Shown here piece by piece: positions 1-8,751 of a DNA stretch of 40,495 bases. The notes below the pieces were generated by a model that saw only the letters and a program-made list of their open reading frames with translations, was not told the origin of the DNA and did no database searches. The stretch's first letter is position 1. Each line of letters opens with the position of its first letter. Source of the stretch: CAINDR01 sp964495615 (GTDB lineage: Bacteria; Patescibacteriota; Patescibacteriia; Patescibacteriales; UBA12465); NCBI GenBank assembly GCA_964495615.1, contig CAZBVX010000002.1, forward strand, positions 1-40,495, read 5' to 3'. The position numbers were made by a program, and so were the translations under genes.

Positions 1-565
1 TTTCAAGCTTTCCTCCCCATTCAAAAATAGCGTCTCCAAAATCCAAAGGGGAAAGAAAAAATATTTTTTGCCAGAAATTACGGCGTTGAGCTTTTAAAAA
101 TTTCTTGTTTTTTTCTGGACGCCAAACACTGATAACCAACTTGCCCCGATCTTTCATTTTTCCTTTCAAGCTTTGTAAAACTTTCAAACGCAAATCACCT
201 CCCGGCAAATGATGCAAAGCCGCAATACAAAAAACCCAGTCAAAAGAATTATTTTTTACACTATCCATCAACAAAAGGTCATCAATCTGAAACTTTTTTT
301 CCGGATAATTTTTTTGAGCGCAATTAATTAGTTCAATACTATTATCAACACCGAGATAGTTTATTTTTTTGTCCCTAAATTCTTCAAGTAGACGGCCATT
401 GCCGCAAGCCGCATCCAAAACGTGGTCATTCTCGGCTACTTGCTTGGCAACTTCAGTTAACTCTGTCCATTGCAAACCCTTGCGCGTCTGATCAAAATCG
501 CTAGCAATTGAATCATAGTTTTTTTTAACTAATGCCAAAATTTTTTCTTGAGTTTTTTTCTTCAT
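1..565 (-). CDS. Class I SAM-dependent methyltransferase, TRM9-like, partial at left edge
   Basis: The gene starts at ATG 563-565 and runs off the left edge, leaving 188 readable residues. I see motif I VLDAACGNGR (about residues 49-58), an acidic GVDNS end of strand 2, motif DWVFCIAALHHLPGG and later LVISVWRPEKNKKF. The HHL and VWRPE elements, followed by a GDAIF stretch, resemble the TRM9/ALKBH8 group that methylates carboxymethyl-uridine in tRNA wobble positions, but generic small-molecule methyltransferases look similar. The start overlaps the recQ stop as ATGA, so translation is probably coupled to recQ and the gene is the last visible member of the glyA-folD-recQ operon. The class is secure; the substrate is inference. 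Confidence 0.85.
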   Translation of the reverse strand, partial: MKKKTQEKILALVKKNYDSIASDFDQTRKGLQWTELTEVAKQVAENDHVLDAACGNGRLLEEFRDKKINYLGVDNSIELINCAQKNYPEKKFQIDDLLLMDSVKNNSFDWVFCIAALHHLPGGDLRLKVLQSLKGKMKDRGKLVISVWRPEKNKKFLKAQRRNFWQKIFFLSPLDFGDAIFEWGGKLE

Positions 566-2355
566 ATTGATGAAAGATATTCTTTTTGCCGATAATCTTC
601 TTTTTTATTTTCTTTTGCTCTTTTCGGATTTAAACAATTATCACAGATACCACAAGGAACTGCTTCGCGATCACCAAAATATTTCAAAATAAATTCACTG
701 CGGCAAGCCTCCTCAAAAACATAATTTTCCATTTCATCTAGCTTGTCATAGGCTCTTTCTAATTTTTCTCTCAAAGCGCGAAAATTAATTTCCAAATCTT
801 CCGGATCAACATGTTTCAAGACCCTAATTTCTGTACCGCGAAATGGCGGCTGATATTCAGCCAGCCCAGCTTCTTTTAGGGTTTTTATTAAACGCTGAAT
901 TCCTTCTTTTTTTTCACCAATAATATTGGCGATTTCTTCCAAATTAAAATTCCAGCCCTGGCGCAAATTATTAGCAAAACGTTCTTCTAATTTTTCCAGA
1001 ACTAGCAATTGTTTTTTGGCGCGTTTACCGATTGAAGCAAACAAAATTTCTTGGTCGGCATTAAATTTCAAATAAGCATTAGCTGTTTTTTCATTCGGTC
1101 GAGAAAGATAACCTTCTCTTTCCAAAATTTTCAAAGCCGTGCCGATTGCCATTTCTGGCAAGCTTTCCGAAAGTCTTTTTCCCAAATCGGCATAAGTAAC
1201 CAGAATAGATTCTCGACCAAGACTTTTTTGTTCATCATCCTCCATTAATAAAATTTGATAAAGTTCTTGAATGGCATTTGCTGGCGGATTATCTCCTTTA
1301 ATAAAAAATTCTCTCAAAAAACGATCTTTCGGTGAATACAACAAAAGACAAAAACTTTGCTGACCATCACGTCCAGCTCGACCAGCTTCTTGATAATAAG
1401 CTTCAATTGTTCCTGGAATGTCATGATGAATGACGAAGCGGATATCTTTTTTATCAATTCCCAAACCAAAAGCATTGGTGGCAACCACCACCTGCGCCCC
1501 GCCGGACATAAATTTTTCTTGAACCCAATGGCGGCTTTCCGTATCCATTCCGGCGTGATAAACCACAGCTTCAACTCCGTTTTCTAGCAACAAATTAACC
1601 AAATCATCTGCTTTTGATCTGGTTCCCACATAAATAATACCGCAAGCACCATCAAAACCCCTGATTAATTCGCTAATAATTTCCATCTTGTTGGAATCAC
1701 TACTCCTAATCACACCAAATTGCAAATTTGGACGGGCAAACCCAGTCACTATTTTCTCTGGATTTTCCAAATTTAATTGCTTAATAATATCATCACGAAC
1801 TTCTGGAGTGGCAGTGGCTGTCAAAGCAACGCAGGGAGGATTACCGCAAAATTTTATGGCCTCTTTTAATCTCAAATAGCTCGGACGAAAATCATGTCCC
1901 CATTGGCTAACGCAATGCGCCTCATCAACAGCGAAGAGTGAAACTTTTAAACCACGCAAACTTTCCAAAAAAACTTTATTATAAAAACGCTCTGGAGCAA
2001 TATAGATAATTTTATAGTGTCCTTTTTTTATTTCTTCCAAGCGCCTAGATGCTTCTTGAATACTAGTTGAAGAATTGATAAAAGTTGCCGGAATACCATT
2101 TTTTTCCAAAGAATCTACCTGGTCTTTCATTAAAGCAATTAAAGGGGAAATCACTAAGGTTACACCTTCAAAAATTAAAGCCGGCAATTGATAAATCAAA
2201 GATTTTCCCCCACCAGTCGGCAAAACAACCAAAGTGTCTTTGCCGAGCAGAATAGATTCAATTGCTTCTTTCTGTCCACGGCGAAAGCTACTATAGCCAT
2301 AATGAATTTTGAGCAGCTCTTTCAGCTGCTCTTTTTGTTTATCAATATTTGTCAT
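562..2355 (-). CDS. recQ: ATP-dependent DNA helicase RecQ
   Basis: This is a superfamily 2 3'-5' DNA helicase for recombination and fork repair. Visible motifs are the RecQ motif 0 around YGYSSFRRGQ (19-28), Walker A TGGGKS (47-52), DEAH box (144-147), a motif III-type LTATATP, and motif VI QEAGRAGRDG. The RQC zinc site is present as C551, C568, C571 and C574, followed by only 23 residues. At 597 aa it matches RecQ proteins with helicase core, zinc domain and winged helix. No C-terminal HRDC domain is recognisable after the zinc site. It follows folD after 8 bases and overlaps the downstream methyltransferase by 4 bases. Confidence 0.96.
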   Translation of the reverse strand: MTNIDKQKEQLKELLKIHYGYSSFRRGQKEAIESILLGKDTLVVLPTGGGKSLIYQLPALIFEGVTLVISPLIALMKDQVDSLEKNGIPATFINSSTSIQEASRRLEEIKKGHYKIIYIAPERFYNKVFLESLRGLKVSLFAVDEAHCVSQWGHDFRPSYLRLKEAIKFCGNPPCVALTATATPEVRDDIIKQLNLENPEKIVTGFARPNLQFGVIRSSDSNKMEIISELIRGFDGACGIIYVGTRSKADDLVNLLLENGVEAVVYHAGMDTESRHWVQEKFMSGGAQVVVATNAFGLGIDKKDIRFVIHHDIPGTIEAYYQEAGRAGRDGQQSFCLLLYSPKDRFLREFFIKGDNPPANAIQELYQILLMEDDEQKSLGRESILVTYADLGKRLSESLPEMAIGTALKILEREGYLSRPNEKTANAYLKFNADQEILFASIGKRAKKQLLVLEKLEERFANNLRQGWNFNLEEIANIIGEKKEGIQRLIKTLKEAGLAEYQPPFRGTEIRVLKHVDPEDLEINFRALREKLERAYDKLDEMENYVFEEACRSEFILKYFGDREAVPCGICDNCLNPKRAKENKKEDYRQKEYLSSI

Positions 2356-2363
2356 GAAGATTT

Positions 2364-3224
2364 TTATTTTCGATGATTATAAATCGCCAGAACATTTTTG
2401 AACAACATTGCAATTGTTATTGGACCCACCCCTCCTGGCACTGGAGTGAGCCAAACGTCTTTAACCGCCAAAGAATCAGCATCGGCGTCGCCTTTTGTTT
2501 TGCCATTAACCTTGGAAATTCCCACATCAATAACCACCGCATTATTAGAGACAAAACTTTCATCAATAAATTCCGGCAAACCCAAAGCACTAATAATTAA
2601 ATCAGCAGATAGGCAAGCGGCTTGAGCTTTTTCAAATAATTTTTTCTTTTCGGCTTCAATTTTTGTTTCAAAATCTTTCAAGGAAACTAATTTAATTTCC
2701 AAACCAATTTTTTTCAAAGACTCTTTGACGGTTTGGCCAAAAACCTCTGAATTATAAAGAATGCAAGCCTTTTTTCCGGTTGGAATAAAAGCAATTTCTG
2801 ATAAAATTCGAAAAATTGCCCCAATTACTGGAGATAAAACATAGTCTGGCTTATCAACCAAAAAACCATCAGCGTCTTTTTCGGGATCAAGAGTTGCTAA
2901 AATTTTCTCGGTATCTAGATGCTCCGGTAAAGGAAGTTGAATTAAAATAGCATCTATTTCCTGATCTGTATTTAAAAATTTTATTGTCTCTAAAATCTCT
3001 TCTTCGAGAGCATTTTCGGAAAACTTGTAGAGATGAGTATCTATCCCCACCTTAAAAGCTTCTTTTTGTTTTAAGTCGACATAAAGCTTCGAATCTTCTC
3101 TTTCGCCAACCAAAATAATTGCCAAATTCGGGCGAACTGAACCAGCTTGAGCTAATTTTATGGTTTCAACAACAACTTCATCTTTCACTTTGTCAGCAAT
3201 ACTTTTTCCATCGATAATAAACAT
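2364..3224 (-). CDS. folD: Bifunctional methylene-THF dehydrogenase/cyclohydrolase FolD, divergent cofactor loop
   Basis: FolD interconverts 5,10-methylene-, methenyl- and 10-formyl-tetrahydrofolate in the cytosol. The N-terminal catalytic domain is clear: SKLYVDLKQK with the Tyr48-x3-Lys52 pair, the IQLPLPEHLD segment, the DADGF motif and, near the C-terminus, PVPGGVGPITIAML. Length (286 aa) is normal. The odd part is the nucleotide-binding domain. Where most FolD proteins read GRSxxVGxP, this one reads YNSEVFGQTV at about residue 158, so the usual arginine-serine pair is missing and cofactor choice may differ. It lies 13 bases after glyA and 8 before recQ, in one operon. GlyA supplies its substrate, methylene-THF. 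Confidence 0.93.
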   Translation of the reverse strand: MFIIDGKSIADKVKDEVVVETIKLAQAGSVRPNLAIILVGEREDSKLYVDLKQKEAFKVGIDTHLYKFSENALEEEILETIKFLNTDQEIDAILIQLPLPEHLDTEKILATLDPEKDADGFLVDKPDYVLSPVIGAIFRILSEIAFIPTGKKACILYNSEVFGQTVKESLKKIGLEIKLVSLKDFETKIEAEKKKLFEKAQAACLSADLIISALGLPEFIDESFVSNNAVVIDVGISKVNGKTKGDADADSLAVKDVWLTPVPGGVGPITIAMLFKNVLAIYNHRK

Positions 3225-3237
3225 CTTTCTTTAATAA

Positions 3238-4473
3238 TTAATAATTAACTGGAAACTTTTCGCAAAGTTTTCTTATTTCTTCCTTCACTTTTGGGCCTTC
3301 ATGTTCATCGCCCTCAATCGCTTTGATTACTAATTCTGCTAATTGCACTGCTTCGTTTTCTTTGAAACCGCGAGTAGTGATGGCTGGAGTGCCGATTCTA
3401 ATTCCCGAAGGATTAGCTGGTGGATTTGGATCATTTGGAATAGTAGAGCGAGAAACAGAAATGCCGGCAAATTCTAATTTTTTTTCAGCATCTTTGCCGG
3501 AAAAATTTTTCTCAGAAAAATCGACAATAAATAAATGATTATCGGTGCCGCCAGAAATTATTTTGTAGCCTTCGGAAATAAATTTATTTGCCATTGCTTT
3601 GGCGTTCAAAATAACTTGCTTTGAATATTGTTTAAATTCTGGTTTGAGAACTTCACCAAAAGCTACTGCTTTGGCGGCGGTTAAATTGTCATGAGGACCG
3701 CCTTGCATTCCTGGAAAAACTGCCCGATCAACCTGTGCAGCATATTTTTCTTTACACATAATAACTGCTCCGCGTGGTCCACGTAAAGTTTTGTGGGTGG
3801 TGGTAGAAACAACATCAAAAATAGGTACTGGATTTTTGGCTTCTCCGGCAGCAATCAGGCCGGCAATATGAGAAATATCCGCAAAAGAAAAAGCGCCAAC
3901 TTCATCGGCAATATCCTGAAAAGCTTGCCAGTCCACTTCTCGAGAATAAGCACTAAACCCCACCACAATCATTTTTGGTTGATGTTCCAGGGCCAAACGG
4001 CGGACTTCCGCCAAATCAATCAAACCGGTTTTTGAGTCAACTCCATATTGGATAAAATTATATAAACGGCCAGAAAAATTAACAGCGTGTCCGTGTGATA
4101 AATGTCCACCATGATCAAGTTTTAAACCCAAAACCGTATCGCCAGGATTCAAAAAAGCCATATACACCGCTGCATTAGCCGGAGAACCAGAAAGCGGCTG
4201 GACATTAACATGTTCAGCGGAAAAAATTTTCTTTGCTCTGGAAATTGCCAGACTTTCCAGTTCGTCAATAACATTATTACCGCCGTAATATCGCTTTCCT
4301 GGATAGCCTTCGCTATATTTGTTGGTTAGGGGCGTAGCTAAAGCTTCTAATACGGCCACCGAGACATAGTTTTCAGAAGCAATAAGTTCAATTTCTGAAT
4401 TTTGTCTTTCAGTCTCCTTGCTAATTAAAGCAAAAACGTCAGGATCTCGTTGTTTTAAATTTGATAATTCCAT
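3238..4473 (-). CDS. glyA: Serine hydroxymethyltransferase
   Basis: GlyA is a PLP enzyme converting serine and THF to glycine and methylene-THF. Visible signatures are NKYSEGYPGKRYYGG (51-65), the cofactor-contact segment FADISHIAG (197-205) and the Schiff-base lysine K228 within STTTHKTLRGPRG. The 411-aa length is typical of bacterial enzymes and no catalytic element is missing. It is the first gene of the operon glyA-folD-recQ-methyltransferase. A purine-rich AAAGGA lies directly before the ATG but is spaced too closely for a classical ribosome binding site. A terminator of the upstream gene ends about 40 bases before it. Confidence 0.97.
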   Translation of the reverse strand: MELSNLKQRDPDVFALISKETERQNSEIELIASENYVSVAVLEALATPLTNKYSEGYPGKRYYGGNNVIDELESLAISRAKKIFSAEHVNVQPLSGSPANAAVYMAFLNPGDTVLGLKLDHGGHLSHGHAVNFSGRLYNFIQYGVDSKTGLIDLAEVRRLALEHQPKMIVVGFSAYSREVDWQAFQDIADEVGAFSFADISHIAGLIAAGEAKNPVPIFDVVSTTTHKTLRGPRGAVIMCKEKYAAQVDRAVFPGMQGGPHDNLTAAKAVAFGEVLKPEFKQYSKQVILNAKAMANKFISEGYKIISGGTDNHLFIVDFSEKNFSGKDAEKKLEFAGISVSRSTIPNDPNPPANPSGIRIGTPAITTRGFKENEAVQLAELVIKAIEGDEHEGPKVKEEIRKLCEKFPVNY

Positions 4474-4509
4474 ATCCTTTATCTTAATTTAGCAGCCTTC
4501 TTTTGTCAA

Positions 4510-4536
4510 AAAATCCTAGTTTTTACTAGGATTTTT
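4510..4536 (-). terminator. Intrinsic terminator downstream of the phosphohexomutase
   Basis: A 10-bp stem (AAATCCTAGT / ACTAGGATTT) with a short T-rich loop is followed on the minus strand by a run of T. It sits just after the mutase stop codon and before glyA, separating the two transcripts. Confidence 0.85.
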
Positions 4537-4545
4537 GCTTATTTT

Positions 4546-5907
4546 TTATTTTTTAATTACTTCCAGCACTTCATCTCTTTTCTCTTTCATTAAATCAAAA
4601 TCTAAGGCCTCCAAATTAAGCCGAACAACATTTTCGGTGTTTGAAGCACGCACGTTAAACCAATATTCAGGGTATTCAATACTAACACCGTCCAAATAAC
4701 TTATTTTTCCATCTGAATATTTCTTTTTCAAATTATCAAAAACTTTTTCTTTATCTTCAACGGCCAAGTTTATTTCTCCTGATTGAAAATATTTATTATA
4801 ACGGCCAAAATATTCTGCGGAACTCAAACCACTTTTACTTAAATCTTTTAGAATTTTCAAGATCATCACCACTGGCATTTCGAAACAACCAATTTGGTCA
4901 TTCAAGAAAAAGTGTCCAGAAGACTCGCCGGCAAAATAAGCATCTTCTTTGAGCATCTGCTCCTTGATTAGAGAATGCCCAACTCTGGTAATTACTGGCA
5001 CCCCGCCACTTTCTTCAATTAAGTCTTTGGTTATTTTTCCTGGACGAACATCATAGGCAATTTTTGAACCTGGTTTGTCAGCTAAAAATAATTTTGCCAA
5101 AACGCCCCGAACAATCGCCGGGTTTATGACTTGACCTTCATTATCAACAAAGAAAATACGATCACCGTCGCCATCGGTAGAAATCCCCAAGTCTGCACCG
5201 CAATCCAAAACAAATTCACGAAGCGGCTCCATATTTTCTGGCTTCAAAGGATCAGCTTCGTGATTAGGAAAATTGCCATCTAATTCAAAATTAATTTTGT
5301 GGAGTTCGCAATTTAATTTAAAAAACATTTCTTGCAGATATTGAGCGCCCATTCCATTCGCTGGATCCAAAGCAATCGAAAACGAATTAATTCCTTCTTT
5401 TTTTACTAAAGAAAAATCATGAGCAATTTGCAGCTCCAAAAAATCGTTACGACAAACCACCTCTCCTTTGGTTTTTGATTCTTCAAATTGATTGTTATTA
5501 ATTAAATTTTTCAGATCTTGCAGACCGCTCTCTCCTGAAACCGGTAAAGCTTTTTCGCGAGTAATTTTGAAACCGTTCCATTCTTTTGGGTTATGAGAAG
5601 CAGAAACTATAATCCCGCCATCGGCCTGGGAATTAGAAACTGCAAAATAAAATGTTGGCGTGGAAATTGTGCCAGCATCAATAACTGATCCTCCGGCAAA
5701 AACTATTCCTTCAATTAAAGCTTTTTTGATTTCCGGAGAAGAAATTCTCATGTCGGCAGCAACCACTAAGGTTATTTTTTTACCTGACAACTCCTGGCGA
5801 CGCAGATTCACGAAAGCAAAGCCTAAATCATAAGCAAATTGCTGATCAAAATCGGAATTAAAAATTCCACGAATATCATAAGCTTTGAAAATATTTTCTT
5901 TAAACAT
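4546..5907 (-). CDS. Phosphomannomutase/phosphoglucomutase
   Basis: This alpha-D-phosphohexomutase moves phosphate between C1 and C6 of hexose phosphates, feeding nucleotide-sugar and glycan synthesis. All four active-site loops are visible: the phosphoserine loop SASHNP (S104), the Mg2+ loop DGDGDR (245-250), the sugar-binding loop GESSGHFF, and the phosphate-binding loop RASNTENVVR near the C-terminus. At 453 aa it matches the PMM/PGM (ManB/AlgC-type) subgroup better than GlmM, whose metal loop and length differ somewhat. It follows the polymer-forming membrane protein by 4 bases and is probably co-transcribed with it. Substrate preference (mannose or glucose) cannot be read from sequence. 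Confidence 0.93.
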   Translation of the reverse strand: MFKENIFKAYDIRGIFNSDFDQQFAYDLGFAFVNLRRQELSGKKITLVVAADMRISSPEIKKALIEGIVFAGGSVIDAGTISTPTFYFAVSNSQADGGIIVSASHNPKEWNGFKITREKALPVSGESGLQDLKNLINNNQFEESKTKGEVVCRNDFLELQIAHDFSLVKKEGINSFSIALDPANGMGAQYLQEMFFKLNCELHKINFELDGNFPNHEADPLKPENMEPLREFVLDCGADLGISTDGDGDRIFFVDNEGQVINPAIVRGVLAKLFLADKPGSKIAYDVRPGKITKDLIEESGGVPVITRVGHSLIKEQMLKEDAYFAGESSGHFFLNDQIGCFEMPVVMILKILKDLSKSGLSSAEYFGRYNKYFQSGEINLAVEDKEKVFDNLKKKYSDGKISYLDGVSIEYPEYWFNVRASNTENVVRLNLEALDFDLMKEKRDEVLEVIKK

Positions 5908-5911
5908 ATTT

Positions 5912-7036
5912 TTAAACTAATTTTTCTTTCAAGGTTTCTGCCAAAGCTCCGCCACCAAGAATAGCCACCGCAAAACAAATCAACCAACCCACAAAAGGAA
6001 TTGAACACAAGAACCAAACTAGAACAACGCCAATAACTATTCCGACAACTGGAAATTTTTTCCTAGTAAAAAATGAAATAATAAAGTTTCCAACAAAAAT
6101 AGCAGCAATAATTTTTCCAACATAAAACAGGACTGCGCCCAAAACTGCCAAAATCATTGCTAGTGGCAAGCCGATCAAAGTAATCGTTAAAACAATGCAA
6201 GAAGTAATAATAACACCAAGAATTACCAGACCGTTGAGTAGGCTCAAGCCCCACTTGTTTTTTATTTTTGACATACTTTTTTCAATACCGCTTTTCCACA
6301 AAAACCACAAAACAAAAGAAACTAATAAAGCAGCAAAAATGCTAAGAATTTTTAACCACAAAAAAGCACCCCAATCAAAAGAATTTTTTTTCGGTAAATT
6401 TTTGTTGGTCTGCCCAGAAATTGATGATGCACTTTGAATATTTGCATCGCTTAAAGAGGTATAACTTAAATCGCCAGCAATTACCGCTTCTTTATCAATT
6501 ATTAAAGACTGTCTGCCTTTTTGTCCTTTGACTCTCAAATCAACATCATGGCCAATTTTTCCAGCAATTGTGGCAACAGAAACCTCTCCGTGCAAACTAC
6601 CTTCAATAGTTCCTCTAATTTCTGCGGCATTAGCAAAAACAAGGGCGTCCCAAGAAACTTTTGAATCTTGAGATAAAGTAAGAACTGCTCCAAAAGCGTT
6701 TAAGTTTTTACCAATATAACCATTAATGTTTAGGGAGTTGGCTGCTGTTCTCATATTTCCCTTTACTTCTCCATTCAAATTAATGGTTTGAGCAGCACCA
6801 ATAATGTCACCATTAACTATTCCATTAACAGTAATGGTTTGAGCAGCACCAATAATGTCACCATTAACTATTCCGTCCACCGTGATACTTTGGCCAATTG
6901 CATAAAGATTTCCTTTGATAGTTTCGTTTTTGCCGACATAAACGTTATCACCAGATTCCAGCGAATAAGCTTGAGCAGTTGCTGGGATAGCCAACAAAAA
7001 AACCGCAGCAAACAATAAGAACAGAACTTTTTTCAT
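5912..7036 (-). CDS. Secreted polymer-forming (bactofilin-like) protein with C-terminal membrane domain
   Basis: A signal peptide (residues 1-23, ending TAQA) is followed by a repeat-rich beta-helix region to about residue 200, with the periodic hydrophobic/NG/GD pattern of bactofilin-type domains (for example VNGIVNGDIIGAAQT). A linker and four or so hydrophobic segments occupy about 225-370, including a Gly/Ile/Val-rich end. The beta-helix is thus predicted outside the membrane, unlike cytosolic classical bactofilins such as the one at 23998-24414. A 17-residue unit is exactly duplicated. The function is probably structural at the envelope; no enzyme motif is seen. It begins a unit with the phosphohexomutase and diverges from elp3. 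Confidence 0.8.
   Translation of the reverse strand: MKKVLFLLFAAVFLLAIPATAQAYSLESGDNVYVGKNETIKGNLYAIGQSITVDGIVNGDIIGAAQTITVNGIVNGDIIGAAQTINLNGEVKGNMRTAANSLNINGYIGKNLNAFGAVLTLSQDSKVSWDALVFANAAEIRGTIEGSLHGEVSVATIAGKIGHDVDLRVKGQKGRQSLIIDKEAVIAGDLSYTSLSDANIQSASSISGQTNKNLPKKNSFDWGAFLWLKILSIFAALLVSFVLWFLWKSGIEKSMSKIKNKWGLSLLNGLVILGVIITSCIVLTITLIGLPLAMILAVLGAVLFYVGKIIAAIFVGNFIISFFTRKKFPVVGIVIGVVLVWFLCSIPFVGWLICFAVAILGGGALAETLKEKLV
6781..6874. repeat. Tandem 51-bp repeat, two copies with 43 identical bases
   Basis: Bases 6781-6823 are repeated identically at 6832-6874, a period of 51 bases or 17 codons. The repeat lies inside the beta-helix of the polymer-forming protein and keeps the reading frame, so each copy adds one helical turn or so. 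Base identity at synonymous sites points to a recent duplication. Confidence 0.9.
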
Positions 7037-7061
7037 ATTTGTCTATTTTAATAAATTATTA

Positions 7062-7083
7062 TAAGGTTATTATAGATTATAAC
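7062..7083. promoter_or_regulatory. Inverted repeat just upstream of elp3
   Basis: AGGTTAT and ATAACCT form perfect 7-bp arms with an 8-base spacer, ending 7 bases before the elp3 ATG in the 54-base gap between divergent genes. It could be an operator or a 5' leader hairpin that occludes the start; there is no T run, so it is not a terminator. Confidence 0.4.
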
Positions 7084-7090
7084 CTAAAAT

Positions 7091-8725
7091 ATGGAAGAAT
7101 CAAAACAAAAAATTAACGCTTTGCGCCAATTAATTATAAAATATGGCTCAAAGATCAAAAATAGCGACGATTTGTCGGATGCCAAAAGAGCAATCTGTAA
7201 AGAATTTGCCCTAGATTTTGTTTTAAATTCTGAATTACTCACAATCGTGCGCCAAATGACTAAAAACGAACAACAAAATTTGGCCAAATTTACTTATGTT
7301 TTAAAGAAAAGAGCAATCCGCACCATGTCTGGTATCGCTCCCGTAGCTGTTCTAACAAAACCCTATCCTTGTCCAGGAAACTGTGCTTATTGTCCTAACG
7401 AGAAAAACGTGCCCACCAGTTATCTCTCCAATGAACCAGCAGTAATGCGAGCAATTATTTGTAACTACGATCCTTATCGTCAAGTAATTACCAGATTAGG
7501 ATCCTTGGAAAATAATGGACATGAACCAAACAAAATAGAATTAATTGTGATTGGTGGAACCTGGAGTTATTTGCCGGAAAAATATCAGTATTGGTATATC
7601 TTAAATTGTTTCAAGGCGGCTAATGATTTTCAAAAAGCCAAAAAAAATATTATTGTCATCAAAAAATTAACAGCACCATACAAAAAATCTCTTTCTTTGT
7701 CTGAATTAAAAAAAGCTTTGATTTTTGAACAAAAAAAGAACGAAACCGCCAAATATCGCTTAATCGGGGTCACCCTAGAAACCAGGCCTGATTATTTGAA
7801 TGAAAAAGAATTGTTAAGAATGAGAGACTTGGGTTGCACAAGGGTAGAAATTGGCGTTCAGGCAATCGATGACGACATTTTAAAAAAAAATAAACGAGGA
7901 CATTTAGTTCAGGCAATTATTGAAGGCACCGAATTATTGAGAAATTTTGGTTTTAAAATTACTTATCACATCATGCCCGCTTTGCCAGGTTCAAATCCAA
8001 AAAAAGACTTGGCAATGTTTAAAGAACTTTTTTTGAGTTCTCATTTTCAACCAGACCAAATAAAATTTTATCCAACCGTCGTTACTGCTGGTAGTTTGTT
8101 ATATCGCTGGTGGAAGAAGGGTTTGTATCAACCATACACCGACGAAGAATTAAAAAATTTAATTATTGAATGCAAAAAAATTGTACCGCGTTATGTTCGA
8201 ATTATTCGCCTCATTCGCGACATTCCAGGAGAATCAATTATTGCTGGCAACAAAATCACCAACCTAAGACAAATAGTCCAGCAAGAAGGAGCAATTTGCA
8301 ACTGTATTCGCTGCCGAGAAGCTCGTGAAAAAATCACAGATATAAAAAAAATAAAAATAAATATTGAAAAATATGCCGCCGGAACTGGTTTTGATTATTT
8401 TATCAGTGCCGACAGCTTGGATGGCAAAATTTTATTTGGTTTTTGTCGTCTGAGCATCAATGCCAACAGTAAAATTTCCCCCGCCCTAATTAGAGAACTT
8501 CATGTTTATGGAGAATTAGTGCCGGTTGGCAACGCTAAAAAAATTCAACACGCCGGCCTAGGAAAGTTGTTACTAAAAGAAGCGGAAAAACTTTCACAAA
8601 AAAATAACGCCAAAACTATTGGGGTAATTTCCGGAATTGGTGTTAGAAATTATTACCGCCGCTTAGGATATCGACTTGGAAAGGGAAAATCTGCCAGTTA
8701 TCTAATAAAAAAACTCGCTTCTTAA
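7091..8725 (+). CDS. elp3: Elp3-type tRNA uridine(34) carboxymethyl synthase (radical SAM + GNAT)
   Basis: This enzyme makes the 5-carboxymethyl-type modification on wobble uridine of tRNA using acetyl-CoA and a radical SAM cluster. The cluster cysteines are C94, C98 and C101 (CPGNCAYC). The following segment contains NEPAVMRA and YDPY, as in Elp3 proteins, and GVTLETRPD and VEIGVQ mark the radical SAM barrel. The C-terminal lysine acetyltransferase-like domain has ELHVYG, QHAGLGKLLLKEAE and ISGIGVRNYYRRLGY. Length 544 aa fits single-subunit bacterial/archaeal Elp3. It stands alone on the plus strand, diverging from the polymer-forming gene, and ends in a terminator. A TRM9-like methyltransferase at the left edge could act on the same nucleotide (inference). 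Confidence 0.94.
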   Translation: MEESKQKINALRQLIIKYGSKIKNSDDLSDAKRAICKEFALDFVLNSELLTIVRQMTKNEQQNLAKFTYVLKKRAIRTMSGIAPVAVLTKPYPCPGNCAYCPNEKNVPTSYLSNEPAVMRAIICNYDPYRQVITRLGSLENNGHEPNKIELIVIGGTWSYLPEKYQYWYILNCFKAANDFQKAKKNIIVIKKLTAPYKKSLSLSELKKALIFEQKKNETAKYRLIGVTLETRPDYLNEKELLRMRDLGCTRVEIGVQAIDDDILKKNKRGHLVQAIIEGTELLRNFGFKITYHIMPALPGSNPKKDLAMFKELFLSSHFQPDQIKFYPTVVTAGSLLYRWWKKGLYQPYTDEELKNLIIECKKIVPRYVRIIRLIRDIPGESIIAGNKITNLRQIVQQEGAICNCIRCREAREKITDIKKIKINIEKYAAGTGFDYFISADSLDGKILFGFCRLSINANSKISPALIRELHVYGELVPVGNAKKIQHAGLGKLLLKEAEKLSQKNNAKTIGVISGIGVRNYYRRLGYRLGKGKSASYLIKKLAS

Positions 8726-8736
8726 AGCGAGTTTTT
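8709..8736. terminator. Bidirectional intrinsic terminator after elp3
   Basis: A 12-bp stem AAAAACTCGCTT / AAGCGAGTTTTT overlaps the last codons and stop of elp3, with a T-rich tail on the plus strand and an A/T-rich tail on the other. It separates elp3 from the convergent gene at 8752. Confidence 0.9.
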
Positions 8737-8751
8737 ATTTTTTTGTTATCA

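Noticed and set aside
1314..1587. Open frames on both strands inside recQ, and many similar ones inside other genes
   Set aside because: They lie wholly within strongly supported genes, have atypical composition and no own signals.
5912..7036. The polymer-forming protein as a hemagglutinin or adhesin passenger
   Set aside because: The repeat pattern is that of bactofilin-type beta-helices and the C-terminus is a multi-helix membrane domain, not a secretion barrel.
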